Shown piece after piece: positions 11,862 through 24,891 of a stretch of DNA of 64,000 nt. The notes under the pieces were generated by a model, which saw only the letters and a list, made by a program, of their open reading frames with translations, was not told the DNA's origin and searched no databases. The position numbers and the translations under genes are program-made. This DNA comes from Pseudeuparius sepicola (lineage: Eukaryota; Arthropoda; Insecta; Coleoptera; Anthribidae), in the NCBI GenBank assembly GCA_963920635.1, contig OY987303.1, positions 19,880,175 through 19,944,174 on the forward strand, given 5' to 3'. Within the stretch, counting starts at the first letter, position 1. Every line of letters begins with the position of its first letter.

Positions 11862-13306
11862 ATACAGGGTGATTCAGTCATGATGTAAATTTTTTTTTAC
11901 TACTATCCTGAGAAATCACCGTTATTTACCTCATTCCTCTAATGAGAAGTAATATTTCTCACCCTAGGTAAATAATGATAATAAAAAAATACCTAGGTAA
12001 ATAATGAAAAATTTTCTATATGACATTTAAAGATTAGTGTCAGTTTATCAGCTTGACAACTGAACTTCCAGGCTACTTGATATTTCGAAGTATTTGAAAA
12101 AGCGAGAAAATGACTAAAATAAACTAAAATATGGCAATATTTCAATGTAAGTAGTAAAAAAATCTATATACACTTCGGTTGAGAAGGCCATTATTTACCT
12201 CGCATATTATATCATATATATAAGAAAGCTCGGTATATAATGGCTCACTTCTCAACCTAAGTGTATAATATACTATTAACCACACAGTAGGGGACGCCTA
12301 TTAAAAAGGAAAATGCGAAAAAAAAAAAAGTTTTGAAGAAGTCTAAAACATGGGGCAAATCAACCCTAGTCCCCAGTAACTGCCTGTTCCAACAGCCTAC
12401 TAGCGCGTAGACAGCTGATATCCTGATCGGGTCAACGCCCCCTTCCTTGTTCTCTGCCACCCGCCACGCGCGCCAGTACCGAGTGGAAGACAGAGAGAAG
12501 TGCACGTGCCTCCGTACTCTTCCCGTGGATCGACGCTGAGAACTGCCGCGCTGGTACCGCCAGATTTTTTGGATACCATCCTCACCATGTTTATGCTCCC
12601 ACATTTCGTGTACGACAGGCGACAGCACAGGTAGAACCCGTCTGCTGCATGAGAAAATTGCTACAATCTTACGGAAGTAGGTATCCCATCATAAATTGGC
12701 AGTTTTATTATAGGCTAGTGGACTTATTACTGTATCACAACAGATTTCTTATACCTATGGACTATCAGATGCTAAGATCTGACGCTCACGCACGAACAGA
12801 ATAAACTTGTGCCTTTAATCTGTGTGGTCAAGTTACTGGTGGCATTTTGTGCACAGTGTTAATTCTCAATACATTTTTGGACATTATAATATTTTTTACA
12901 AAAGAAGAAAAGGATTTACATTAGAAAATCAAAAAGCGAGTCAAAAAGGTAATAAATTAAGTTAAACCATGATGTTTTTATGGCCACAACAGAAAAATGT
13001 TTCCCTGAAAATTTAAAAACCACAAAAAAGTATCGACCATTTAGGATTTTCTCAGAATTTCTACATCTTTGAAATAATTTCTGTAAACAAGTAAATTTAC
13101 GATATGTTGTGCAATTGGCAACTGCGCACAAGTCTTGGTGCGCGAGCTTACTAGCTGACTAGAAAAGCGCCATTAAGAAGGCGTTTTAATGCAATTCGGA
13201 AAATATTTTTTATTACATCAACAATTTTTTAATTTCGGATTCATAAAGCAATTTTTTTTATACCTGTGGTTAAAATTTTTAACATCATAGCTGAATCACC
13301 CTGTAT
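11862..13306. mobile_element. Non-autonomous TIR element, 1.45 kb
   Basis: The left end reads ATACAGGGTGATTCAGTC and the right end is the reverse complement of ATACAGGGTGATTCAGCT. The inverted match extends over about 23 bases with two differences near ATGATG. The interior has no transposase. It contains a GC-richer part at 12360-12640 with short frames on both strands, unrecognised. No target duplication could be fixed. Confidence 0.6.
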
Positions 13307-13437
13307 GCCTTTTTTGGTAAGTATTTTGAAGAAAAAACAAATAAAAAAAATCTAGATTATACACTATACTAAATAATTACCTTTTCCCTTCAAAATACTA
13401 TGTACCAACAAGAGGTAATATCCTTCTTTGATCCGCC

Positions 13438-14617
13438 TATACAGGGTGAATCCGTTTTTTGTAGCAGGACTTTAACTGGTGATATATCTTCAAAAAATAA
13501 CTGCACTTTTTCGTATAAACTATATCTTTTTAAGGCCTTAGAAAAAAGTTACAGGGTGTTATGGAAAAAATATGCGGACTTTAATATTTACCAAACTAGT
13601 TGAGATATTTAAGTCATATTTGGTATACGTTAAAACGGCATGGGTTAGCATAAAACCTGTTAATATCGAACATCTTGCTCAACCAGTGGCAGATAAGTGG
13701 GTAATTGGTAAAATTATTTTTAGAAAAAAAAATCACCTTGTATTTTAACAAAAGGTATTGAATTTTTTATGTAGATTTTAATTGCAGACAAAAATGTCCT
13801 CTTGGTATTTGTTCGCATGTATTATAGTTTAATGGCAAATTTATTTTTTTTGTATTATTTCGGGGTATTTCTAAAAAATTAACTAAAAAATTTGCTCCAT
13901 AAGAGAAAAAACGTGTTTCTTACTTTACATAAAGTAACTTTATCCAATAAACTAACCCATTCAAGGTTTTACTTTTCAAGATACATAGACCGTAAGAGCG
14001 TACCTAACCTTAATTGTATCTTCCTTAAATGTTTTAGACCATGTAACTTCAAAAGTATAGCCTTAAATAGGTAGGTTTATTGGAAAAAGTTACTTTATTT
14101 AATGTAGCAAACACATTATTTCTACTTTAAGTGTTAACTTATGGAGCAATTTTTTTAGATAATTTTCAGAAATACCCCAAAATAATACAAAAAAATGAAA
14201 TTTGCCGTTAAACTAGAACACATGCGAACAAATACCAATTAAGAGGACATTTTTGTATGCAATTAAAATTACATAAAAAATTCAATACCTTTTATTGCAA
14301 TACAAGGTGATTCATTTTTTTTTTCTAAAAATAATTTTACCAATTACCCACTTCTCCGCCACTGGTTGTGCAAGATGTTCGATATTAACAGGTTTTATGC
14401 TAACCCGTGCCGTTATAGCGTATACCAAATATGACTTAAATATCTCAACTAGTTTGGTAAATATTCAATAAAGTCCACATATTTCTTACAATTTTAACAC
14501 CCTGTAACTTTTTTATAAGGCTTTAAAATGATATAGTTTATAGGAGAAAGTGCGGTTATTTTTTAAGACCTATGACCTGTTATAGTCGTGCTACAAAAAA
14601 CTGATTCACCCTGTATA
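13438..14617. mobile_element. Long fold-back element, nearly palindromic
   Basis: The ends are TATACAGGGTGAATC at 13438 and its complement at 14603-14617. The arms extend from each end almost to the centre near 14027. Shared landmarks include TAGCAGGAC/GTCGTGCTA, the GTTAATATCGAACATCTTGC segment at 13661 and its inverse near 14374, and TAAAGTAACTTT. Arms are roughly 560 bp with many small differences. No coding frame. Such DNA would form a long hairpin if single stranded. Confidence 0.75.
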
Positions 14618-17600
14618 AAAAAGGAAATCTCTCTATGATATAAATAATCCACATGTTGTTATCCGTCAGGTGAAAACACTAAATTCTGGTAGTTTCCATT
14701 ATTGCATCTTAAGTTACGGATTTCAAAAAAGCGATTTTTCCATGAAAACGGTTGACTTTTTCGAAACGAATAAAGAGTACCTTTTTTGAAGAGAAATGTT
14801 CAAGGCTTTAAAAAAAATTGTTTTCGGCTTTTTAAATTTATACCAGTCAAAATTTTGAGCCCATGGGTATTGCGTGAAGTCCGTTCCTGACTTCCACGGC
14901 ATTGTCCAAGCATGATTCAAATATGAGGTAATTGGTTTTTACCGTCTATGCAAAATTCCAAAATTTCATCAAAATATACAAGGGCGTTCAAAAGTTAAAT
15001 CAAAAAATGTAAAGCAGTGAGTACCCCTTTGGGACCCTGTAGTTCTGTTACGGAGTACTTTAGGGGAAAAAAATATATGAAACACCAGGTATATTTTGAC
15101 GTCACCAACACGCTGGCGAGAGATTTCCCCGAACTTACCGGACACCCTGTATATTCTTTTACTCAATGATATGGACTAGTCCTTTTGTATACGGCCTGTT
15201 TTAAATATTATATGGCCTGTAGACATTATTTAATTTTATTATTTTCTATGTTTTCGGAAATTGTACACTTGTCCTATCATTACTACTAGGTAAGGTATAG
15301 GTACTAAATAAATAGAATACAATGTTAAAATGTGACAAGTTTATTTTTTACAAGAAAAATGTGTAGAAAATATGCTAGCACAAAAGAAACATATCTAAAA
15401 ACTAAAAAGTAATAATACTTTCAATGTGATTTTTTGTGAAATATGAAATATGGCAAAATTTCGTTGAAATCCAATTAAATTCTAAATTGCAGTTGTCATA
15501 AAATAAATGCATCTTTGTAGCGGAATGCATAATAATTATGTAATTATTTTTGTGCCAAATGCTACTTAAAATAATTTACGTTGAAATGAAGAATTTTCAG
15601 TTTTGGTAACTTATTATAGTGGATAAAACTTTGATGGCAATAATACTCAATTTTTGTATATTTTTTCAATCCAAATTTCTACAACATATATCTTTACATC
15701 TTTAGAAAGACCTGAGCCTTGTTTTACTGCTATATTAAAATATCTTATCAATTAGTTACAACTACCTACATTTTTTCAATACTGTTTTTTTATATAAGTG
15801 AGCTTTACTTAAAAGATCTTATATGAACTTTATGAACACAACACTTATTACGTGATTTTTTACAATTTTGGATGATAATTGTTCACAACACCCTGTATTT
15901 TCTCATATATAATTATTCGTAACACACCTTGTATAGTAAGGACACTGAATGAATACTAAATTTTTTCATTAACAATCTAGTCATAGATGAAAAATGAGCA
16001 TAACCTTTGTTTACCAGAAATGACAATTATTGACAATCTAGCCATTCCTGACAGATCAGCATCATAACCTGACAGGTTAACCTCATTAATCATAACAGAT
16101 GACAATGGAAAAATTATTAAATCATGAAATCTAGGGTCTAGTGGCCGACTAAAATCCAACAGCGAAAACATGACTACAAACACACCAGTGTTAAAGAAAG
16201 TTGAATTTGTCAGAACTACAAAATCGATTCTGTCATGTTTTATAGGTAGTTAGTTGGGCGATAAACGTAGACATACGTATGTCAATAGGCCTTAACATCG
16301 ATATCAAAAGTGACAAAATCATTCCAAAAAAGTCAACTACCTTCTATATTTTTTCACTACTGTCCTACCCAATGGTAGGTATATTTTTTACCCATAAAAA
16401 TATTATAAGGCAAAAATTAAGGCATACAAAGTAAAATCAAATTTCACTTTGCTTTGGGTCGTGAATCAATAATTAAATTTTGACACAAAACCTATAAAAC
16501 TAAGTGTGGTTATAAGATCTCTAATGCAGATTTCAAGGGACTAGAATTCATTTATACTATACGGATCCAATACGGCATTTTACCAAATAAAATAGTAAAG
16601 GTAGCAACTTCACAAACAATCTAATTTGTAAGATGCCACATAGTTTATTTTACATAGATTCTGGGCTGACAATGAGAAGTGGTCATTAAACGTTTCTTAA
16701 CCTGGAAAACCAGTATAATTTACTAGTGTTGGCAGTCATGGTAATCATTCAATTTTAAAGTTGCCACACATATATATTACCATATACTGCTTTCCCCACT
16801 GTGCATGGCAAGACACAGGGGACAAAGAAGATAGATTTTCGAAAAATTACAATGTTTTCGAAGGTGACAAATCCGAATTAATTTATTATTAATTAGGAAA
16901 AATTCAACAAGCAACCAATAATATTAAAAATGCCGAAAATACCTTCCCGAATGTGAGGCGTCATTTAATAAAGAGCCTAAGAAAGTGTCTTGAGGTAAAC
17001 GGGGGACACTTTCAACACCTGTTGAAGTAAATTTCAAAACACATAATAAATTTCATTGTATTTTCGAAATTTAGATTTTTATTTTTTTCCGGTGTTTCTA
17101 TATTCAGAGACGAATATCTCGCAAACGGCTTGAGATATCGATATTGACCAAGAGTATGTTTTTTACGTGGAAAGGATGACTCTTCTCTAGCTCGAAGTCA
17201 AAACATTCCCAGCTTCACAGGCTGTTTCCCACTGACAGGCTGTTTTGTTGCTTGAAAAAAAAAAACGAAAAGGAGCAAAATATGGATCGCGGTAGGTGTC
17301 GTTACGCGTTGCTGGTAGCAATATTTTCATGCAATTTAAAAATTGATGATATTTCTTAAGATGTTTGAAGTATTATAACGCCTGCCCTTTGTAGAATCAA
17401 GACGGAATACATCAATATGCAGATGAAAGGTAGGTATTTCTTATTTCTTCAGTTTCACCTTCCACAAAAAAAGATTGAAATGTGGAAACATAGCTCTCCA
17501 GTGCCGACAGTTGACATTAAAGCAGAAGCATCTAGTTACTCGGGTATTAAGGTTCATTTGCCCCACGTTTTAAACCTCCATCTTTTTTCATCCCCTGTGC

Positions 17601-18060
17601 CTTGCCGTACGCAGATGGACCAACCATTTATTATAATACTAAAGTATTGGTCTTTCCCACTTTTTAAAAATGGTTCTTGACCATTCTTGATCGGAGTCAC
17701 GAACTCATCGTAACCATTTATTTTGCCACTAGTGTCCGGTTAGAAAAAATGTTGTCAGCCCTATTTAAATTAATTTTTAGAGTATTATATTTTGAGTAGT
17801 TTGCGAAATCAGACAATTACAATTTATGCAAACAACATTTATCGACATCTAAAATTCGTGGTATTAATTTTATTTTAATCAATGTAACTTTTTTATTACA
17901 ATTTCAAACCTTAAGCTAGCCTTTTCTCCTGTAAAACGAAATTCGAATGTATATCACAGTGATGCCGCCGTTTACAAAGCCTAACCTCCTCTTGCCTTAT
18001 TAAGTACTTTAGCCAAAAATGTAAGCTCACTATTTTTTGAGGCACGTGAATATTCATTCT
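14618..18060. other. Intergenic, mostly unrecognised, with repeat ends
   Basis: ACACCCTGTATATTC at about 15143 and ACACCCTGTATTTTC at about 15889 are further copies of the ACAGGGTG-type terminus. A 180-bp segment at 14980-15160 resembles the body of that family. A (GGTAAAC)GGGGGACACTTTC segment lies at about 16995. No frame between 14618 and 18060 resembles a known protein. Confidence 0.45.
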
Positions 18061-21000
18061 TTACTCGCAAGCCAACTTACTGTCGAAACTGCTTAACGCT
18101 ATGGCAAACGCTTGCAATGCACACAAAGGATACCTGTAATCCATTGTAAAGACATCTTCAGCTACTCTGCCGAACTGCATGACAACATAATCTGTGTCGC
18201 TGTCGTGTACTATTTGAAAATTTTTGACCGAAGCTTGAGTAACCCTACCGTGAAAATTTAGAACATAAGACTGGGTATCATCATTCCAAACTGGTGTTTT
18301 GTTATGCAACTCGATCAAGTTTTCCATACATTTTGCTTTCCATGATTCTATTAGCCCCTCACTTTCGTCTTGGGGATATATAGCAACCCTGCTGTCTTCC
18401 GTCATGCCCGGAATGATAACGGTCATTTTTCTTGGACCTTTGAAGCCGAGCACGTTCGTATCATATATTATAGCTGCTAGTTCCTGTCTAGGAATCGCGC
18501 CTTCCTTGAAATTCGCTTTGCGAGGTGATATTCCATTGTCAAACACAGTAAAATGGGTGCCAATTAGATTTGAACGTAGTTTTCCTAAAAAAAGGTGCGG
18601 ACATTGTACTAAATAATTGAAAAAACTACCCTTTAGACACTGAATGAAGGAATCAAAGAGTAATGTTTTCTGATGGTTTCGTTTCGATTTATAAATTACA
18701 GTTACAAAATATAACATCATGCCCTAAGGCAGATTTTGACAGAAATAGTGGAAAATAAGGCATGTTTGAGGGTTTTTCATTAATGGAAACTTATACTTAA
18801 GGAATAAATTTTAATTTTTATAATAGGTTTGTACTGTCTACAACTTGTTTCCATCAATTTGTAAACACGAACATATACAGGGTAATTGAAAAACAAATAC
18901 CACACGTACAGTGGTAATCTACACAAGAAATGAAGTGACCAGTGTTTTTTATGTATGGGCCCTTAAAAATGGCTTTTAACCCGTTCGCTACCATCGCCGT
19001 ATATATACGATCAAAGGAAGCGTGCCAACGCACCCACTGCCGTATATATACGTTGAGTTCTAGAATGGTCTAGACAACCGATGGTATATGCAACAGTATT
19101 TTTTTTGCTGTGCCTGCACACCCACTGCCGTAAATATCCAACACCATTAACGTGTATCCAGACACAGTGCCTTACATATCTGGCACTGATACAAAGCCTC
19201 CACACTTAACACTCAACACCATATTAATACGTCATTTAGCCAGCGCCTCTAGCGGATGAAACCCTTACTCTCGCTGCGTTGCTGGAATTTCGTAAGTCGT
19301 GTTTCTATCCTATTCTGTTGTTGAGCACTGCATAAGTGTGGAGTTTCTTTATTAAAAATATATGAATTGTTCAAAAAGATACAAACGAATATAAAAACTT
19401 ATATTTAAACAGTATCAGCTGCACTTTTCTGCATTTTTTATGCCTGACGTATATACAGTGTGTCTGGTTTTTCGTGTTAACACCCCTGAAAATCTACGTA
19501 GGGGGGGGGGGGGGATTGAACGGGGCACTTTTTTTATAAATATGTCCCTGAAAGGTCATCATTTGCGAGGTATTGGTTTGGCATTGCCGCGAAATCCTGG
19601 CCTACTGCGATTTTTTAAAGGGGTGCGTTTTTCGAAAAACCCTATTAGGCATTTTTTATTTAAAATCTGACACCACAGCGTTAATCAGGACACCCTAAAA
19701 CCCCCACATACCAAATTTGAACAAAAAATATACAGGGAGTTCCATTCTGCAGGGTGTCAAAGTTGAGCAAAATAGGAATTTTAAACTCATCTGGCGAGTC
19801 AAGTGTGCCATGGATGGAATTACTTCGAAACAGTTGGATGATGAACAGGACCACTCACAGTGTCGATGTGCAAAGATCCGATAAAAAATATACAAGGTGT
19901 TCTTCTCTGTAGCAACTCGAAATGCTGAATGTTTTAAACTTTATACAGGTCAAAAATCGAGTATATCAAAACCACCCCAGACATTACAAACAAACTAAGT
20001 CTAAAAAATACAAAAGCCTGCCAGTCACTAAGTCCATATAAGTTAAGGTGGCTGGTGTGCCGCAACAGGAAACGGACAGAAAATGTATCATCTTAGACAG
20101 TGACTTTATTGGTCCAACAATTTGAATTGTTTTTATTTGTTGGTTGGATGATGTAAAGAAATAAATTGCTTTTGTATTTATTAATATTTATTCAATGATT
20201 CCAGAGCACTCCTGACCAATATAAAGTTTAATAAAAATTCAGCATTTCGAGTTGCTGCAGAGAAGAATACCTTGTATATTTTTTATTGGATCTTTGCACA
20301 TGGACACTGTGAGTGGTCCTGTTCATCATCCAACTGTTTCGAAGTAATTCCATGGCACACTTGACTCGCCAGATGAGTTTAAAATTCTTATTTTGCTCAA
20401 CTTTGACACCCTGCAGAATGGAACACCCTGTATATTTTTTGTTCAAATTTGGTATGTGGGGGTTTTAGGGTGTCCTGATTAACGCTGTAGTGTCAGATTT
20501 TAAATAAAAAAAATGCCTAATAGGGTTTTTCGGAAAACGCACACCTCTAAAAAATCGCAGTAGGCCAGGATTTCGCGGCAATGCCAAACCAATACCTCGC
20601 AAATGATGACCTTTCAGGGACATATTTATAAAAAAATTGCCCCGTTCAATTCCCCCAGCCTACGTAGATTTTCAGGGGTGTTAACACGAAAAACCAGACA
20701 CACTGTATACGAGGGTGGGTATGTAGCCATGTAAATTGGCTGGGAATGGTGACACTAAACGTTTGAAGCGGGTCAGTAGCGAGAGGGGTAATTTCAGTTT
20801 TTCTTCTGAACAGATAGTATCATCTGTCTATCCAATAGTTATAACAAAAATAAGATATGATCGCTTGTGGAACGAATTTTGAACCGATTTGTGCATGCCG
20901 TCATTGAGTGACAGAATGTATGTCAAATTTTCCATCGCTTTTCGCATTACATCTAAGCTGAGATTGATCGCCTGCGGAACCAGCTGATGGTCGATTTGAG

Positions 21001-24000
21001 AGGCGATAATGTGCAACCATATTAGAAATTATGTGTTTTGATCTCAAAATCTACAAAGACCACATGTGAATTGAATTACAACCAACTTTCGGACCATTTT
21101 TATCACCCGATGACATATATCCGAAACGCTATTTACACATACTGTGCGGTTTTATTTTTCCTATAACTTTTTGTACCGTAGCGCGGTGTTACTTTGCAAC
21201 TTATTGGTCACTTTACACAGACAGGCATGTTTCCTCTCAAAATTAAATTTTGATGAAATCTGGCAAAGTTGCAATAAACTAACTGAGCATTCGTCAAGGC
21301 CACATGATGGCTGGAGCTTTACAATAAGGGAACAATTTTTAGTCTGTTGTGAGACAACATGGTGGACGCTTGTAGTGGCGCGGAATTTTGGCCGTTTCAA
21401 CAACAGGTATGTGCTAAGGGTACCTGCCTTAATTTGGTAACTGTTTTGACATTGTTTGGCTATATACAACATAAGTTGGTTTATGAAGACTGTGTATTCA
21501 CAATTTTAAATAAATGTAATATTCCCTTAGAAAGTTATGTTGTTTTTTGTACATTAGGGTTACTTTACACATAAGTTTGGATTTATAAAGTTGGTTAATA
21601 TCTCGGTAAATGTGAACTTTTTGTTTCAGTTTACAATATGGGCCGCATATACATATAAAAGGAAACTGGGCAACAACAAAGTGAAGACGATAAAATTTAA
21701 AAAAATAAAACTCGTAACCATCACATTTGTCTGACAATTTAAATGCTTGCAGCTGTAGCCAAGTATCAGAAATATCACATACATTAGCCTCCAATTTATT
21801 AGCTTATTTTTACAGGTAGTTTTAGTGACAAATATGTCAAAACTGTTGTAATGTAACACCGCGTTACGGTATACCTTTTCTCTAAAGTAGGTAGGTTACG
21901 TGGATGCCGAATTTAATTCTCTACAAAGAATTTTTTTTTCCAATTTCCTCATAAAAAGTATGTTTTTCGGGATAACTGAAAAACTACCAAGCTTGACAAA
22001 TGCCAAAAATTCAACATCAAAGCAAATCAAAGTTGCCATTGGAAACAAAAGCTTACTATTGCCATGTAATTATTGGATTTCTACAAACAAACACAAATTA
22101 ATAAGAGTATAAATCGTGGAATATAATATATATCTAATCTAATGAACTGAATATTTCGTGGAATAATTGAAATTGTCGCAGCCACCTATAGTAGTTTACG
22201 GTAAAAGAACAAGTTGAGTCTTTGGACTGCAGAGTTCACTGGCCGAGGCGCACTCAAGTAAATCGAACTTTTTGCAACGTTTTATATTTTTTAGTTTTTT
22301 TTTTAATATTTCTTTTTCAATGCAGGTATGTACAATGGACATGTTTAACTACGAAGGAAATTTGTGTTCTTGTTTGTCTGTTTTTTTTTTAATAAATATT
22401 TTAAACCTTAAGCAGGGTGTTTCAAAAACTAAAAATCAGTACGATATACCCGACCTTACCCTACCCCGTCTCGCGAAAATGACAAGTTTTGGATGGATAA
22501 ACCTAAAACAATTTTGTAGGGTTTTGCTTGAGAAAATATGCTTATTGTACTAATAAAAATTAGAAGTCTTAGAACAGTTATTTACAAGATGTTTTAGTAG
22601 AGTACCTAACAGTTTTCTGGCTTTTTAAAAAAGGCACTGGCTATTTATACGTCCGACATATATAAAAGTTGGTATATATCTTGCGCTCTCGTTGGCGAGT
22701 TGAGTCACGGGTTGGTTACACCCTTGCAAATAATTACCACTTAATTTTTTATACCGCAGCGCCCATCGCCGAAAAAGGAGGGCATACACAATATAAAATA
22801 TGAGACAAGATAGGTCTGAATAATCTCGGACATCATCCAATCGACTTAGTAAACAAGCCGATTTATCATCCATCGGATGGTAGAAATAAGGTTATGTGTC
22901 ACGTGACTCAATCCACCAATGAGAGCGCAAGACGTATAGTGACTTTTATATACGTCGGACGTATAAATAGCCACTTCCTTTAAAAAAAGTAGGTACAGAC
23001 AAGTAACGTCCTTTTGTTACTCAATGCTCTTAAGTGTCATTTTAAAATAAATTTCATGGTCTCTACTTACCAACGAAAGAATCACCATTCCTTGAAAGGT
23101 CAGTAGGATCCGTGGATATCAAATAATTACTTGTGGTGCTTTTCTTCCTTTTTCTTCCAGCTAACAGGAACACTTTTTTGCCATAATCTTTTTCTAAATG
23201 TAGAAAATAAGTAGGATATAAGCCTCTGTCCATCCCTTTTCGATCCCTAGTTATACGGCACTTGTATAATACTTTAAGTTGAGCTGGTTGTAGCACAAAC
23301 TTGTCTACATTGCCTTCAATGTCACCTTCAGTTTCTACGGCCTGCAAAAATGATATTACTAAAACAAGAATTTCTCAAGCGGCATCAGTGTTTACCCCAT
23401 TTTGGTTGTGTATAAAATTAGGCTTGGAGTTGTCAGTTATTGGGTTTATAGGCACATTTGTGTTACCGTTAGGAGAAGAGAGAACAGGAGATGATTCTTC
23501 GTCTTCAATATCCATTAAATCACTCGAAGCATTATTTGTTAAATCTTCAATAACCGTGCCTAAAGAAATATTAAATTATATTAAATGTGACTCAATAGGT
23601 TTTTTTTCATCTTTACCATCAATACTGTCTCCACTCGATAATATTGAAATAACTTGATCAGGGTTGTTGTCTCGACCCATGGTATATTGGAGCGGACCAT
23701 CATAAGCTGTTTTTAAAGAAAATGGAAATATAACTCAAACCAGGTATTTTAAGAGTTATTTTATAGTTACGTACCATGTAACTCTTTCCTAGCACTCGTA
23801 GCTCTACTTTTTGCTGAAGAGCTACGTATATCAGAAGCCTGTATCATCCCAGAAGCTAAACGTTTTTGCTTCATCTTCTGTTCCATTATTTGTTTCTAAA
23901 AATATGTAGGTACATACAATTACTGTGCAAATAACAACATATTTATAATTTATAATCAAAATTAAAAACCTACTTGCTGTTCTAACTTTTGCGTCCTCAC

Positions 24001-24015
24001 ATCCATCTCCAACAT
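18061..24015 (-). CDS. ktub: Tubby/TULP family protein (king tubby type)
   Basis: Tubby proteins bind PtdIns(4,5)P2 through a C-terminal beta-barrel and adapt membrane receptors to IFT-A for entry into cilia. Exons on the minus strand: 24015-23974, 23895-23775, 23706-23617, 23559-23396, 23341-23071 and 18584-18061. All are GT-AG and in phase, giving 403 codons; Drosophila king tubby is about 440-460. The start is chosen because TGA lies two codons upstream. Residues 1-30 ([20 protein letters not shown]) form the helix that in TULP3 contacts IFT-A. Residues 55-153 are an acidic/Ser linker. The tubby domain covers about 154-403: [17 protein letters not shown], the basic GRKRKKS loop, [10 protein letters not shown], and the family's invariant end FDSKLACE. 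Intron 5 (4486 bp) is full of mobile elements. Confidence 0.95.
18976..20793. mobile_element. Possible TTAA-type TIR element containing the 19449-20711 fold-back
   Basis: The left end TTAACCCGTTCGCTACC resembles the complement of the right end TAGCGAGAGGGGTAA. Inside the left end, the palindrome CGTATATATACG occurs twice, at about 18999 and 19042, each after a CC or CACTGC context. The ends are diverged and the right TTAA is altered, so this is tentative. It lies in tubby intron 5. Confidence 0.35.
19449..20711. mobile_element. Fold-back element with about 0.5-kb arms (tubby intron 5)
   Basis: The left arm (about 19449-19960) and right arm (about 20205-20711) are inverted copies with a spacer of about 245 bp. 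The ends read TATACAGTGTGTCTGG. Internal TATACAGGG(A/T)GTTCC motifs at about 19729 and 20425 mark a nested unit. The left arm carries a G homopolymer of about 14 bases at 19501 that is absent from the right arm. A partial third copy is at 54385-54460. No coding frame supports a transposase. Confidence 0.8.
22617..22990. mobile_element. MITE with long terminal inverted repeats (tubby intron 5)
   Basis: The left side (ATTTATACGTCCGACATATA, about 22641) and right side (about 22945-22965) are inverted copies. Similarity continues inward through TTGCGCTCTC and GTTGAGTCACG, giving TIRs of about 85-90 bases in a 370-bp element. The interior has no transposase. The flanks are A/T-rich, so a TA target duplication is possible but cannot be proved. 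Confidence 0.7.
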
Positions 24016-24891
24016 TTGTCATGCCAGTTCTATTATGAGTTTCTGGCAATGTTTTGTTGATTGTTACTCAGGGAGATGGAACAAATAAATCGATTTTCGG
24101 CAGTCACAAACTGTGCACAATAATTACAAATATTCCGTTTGTTTTTATGTTTGGTCGGTTTTGTTTGGTTGTTATCCTGGTCAATTCACGTGACATCATG
24201 ACATATTTATTTTATGCGCATGTCAAATGGTCAATTTCTCGGGTTGCGTTCATGGTTTGAAGTTGGGTGCTTTTCATTTAAAAACGTTGGGGTAAATAAA
24301 ATGCACAATTCCCCCATTTTATTTTTTATCAGATACAAAAATATTTTATGACTTTGGGATGAGGGCCCATCGTATCCTGTAAACGTTTCTCTTTCGTTGG
24401 TTGCAGAAGTTGCAAGTCAAATGTTTTTTAATTTTGTGACTGTGGACGCAGCCATACAAAAGAGAAACAAGGTTTTGTTCAAAGCGTTGATTGAGGAATC
24501 CATCGACCATCTAATGCGCATGCACACTGTAATCGTCGATGAAGGAAGGACAATCAACGCTGTAATCATTGAAGTAAACTGTAATGTAATGTAACCGCAC
24601 TGAATTAGAGGGGGGACTGATCCGTACCGTGTACCGTATTTGTTGTACCTTATTTGGTAATCCTTGGTCAGCAATCAAGATTAGAGTTCTTTTTATACAG
24701 TTAATTACTGTTGATTTCTTTTATCGTTTTGTGTTTGTCAGCGTGATTGACGTTGGCCAGCAATGTCACTAGTACTGTCACTTTCGTCTTTCGTCTTCGT
24801 CCACTTTCTTTTCTGTCTTCTTGTTGTGTGCGTGTTGGATGTTGTATTTTTCTGTTCTAAAAGGCCCAAATAATAATAAAACTATTTTAAA
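24016..24891. promoter_or_regulatory. Divergent intergenic region between tubby and ArfGAP2/3
   Basis: The 876 bp between the two start codons must hold both 5' untranslated regions and probably a bidirectional promoter. A short open frame at 24397-24594 is present on the plus strand, but matches no family I know and is interrupted right after. Repeated CTTTCGTCTT motifs lie just upstream of the ArfGAP start (24781-24800). Confidence 0.45.

Noticed and set aside
12257..12628. Two overlapping minus-strand frames in a GC-richer patch
   Set aside because: They lie inside a non-autonomous TIR element, show no motif, and the openness follows base composition.
24397..24594. Open frame of about 65 codons upstream of ArfGAP2/3
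   Set aside because: It starts from a non-ATG codon, matches no family I know, and has no clear splice partners; most likely chance or old repeat.
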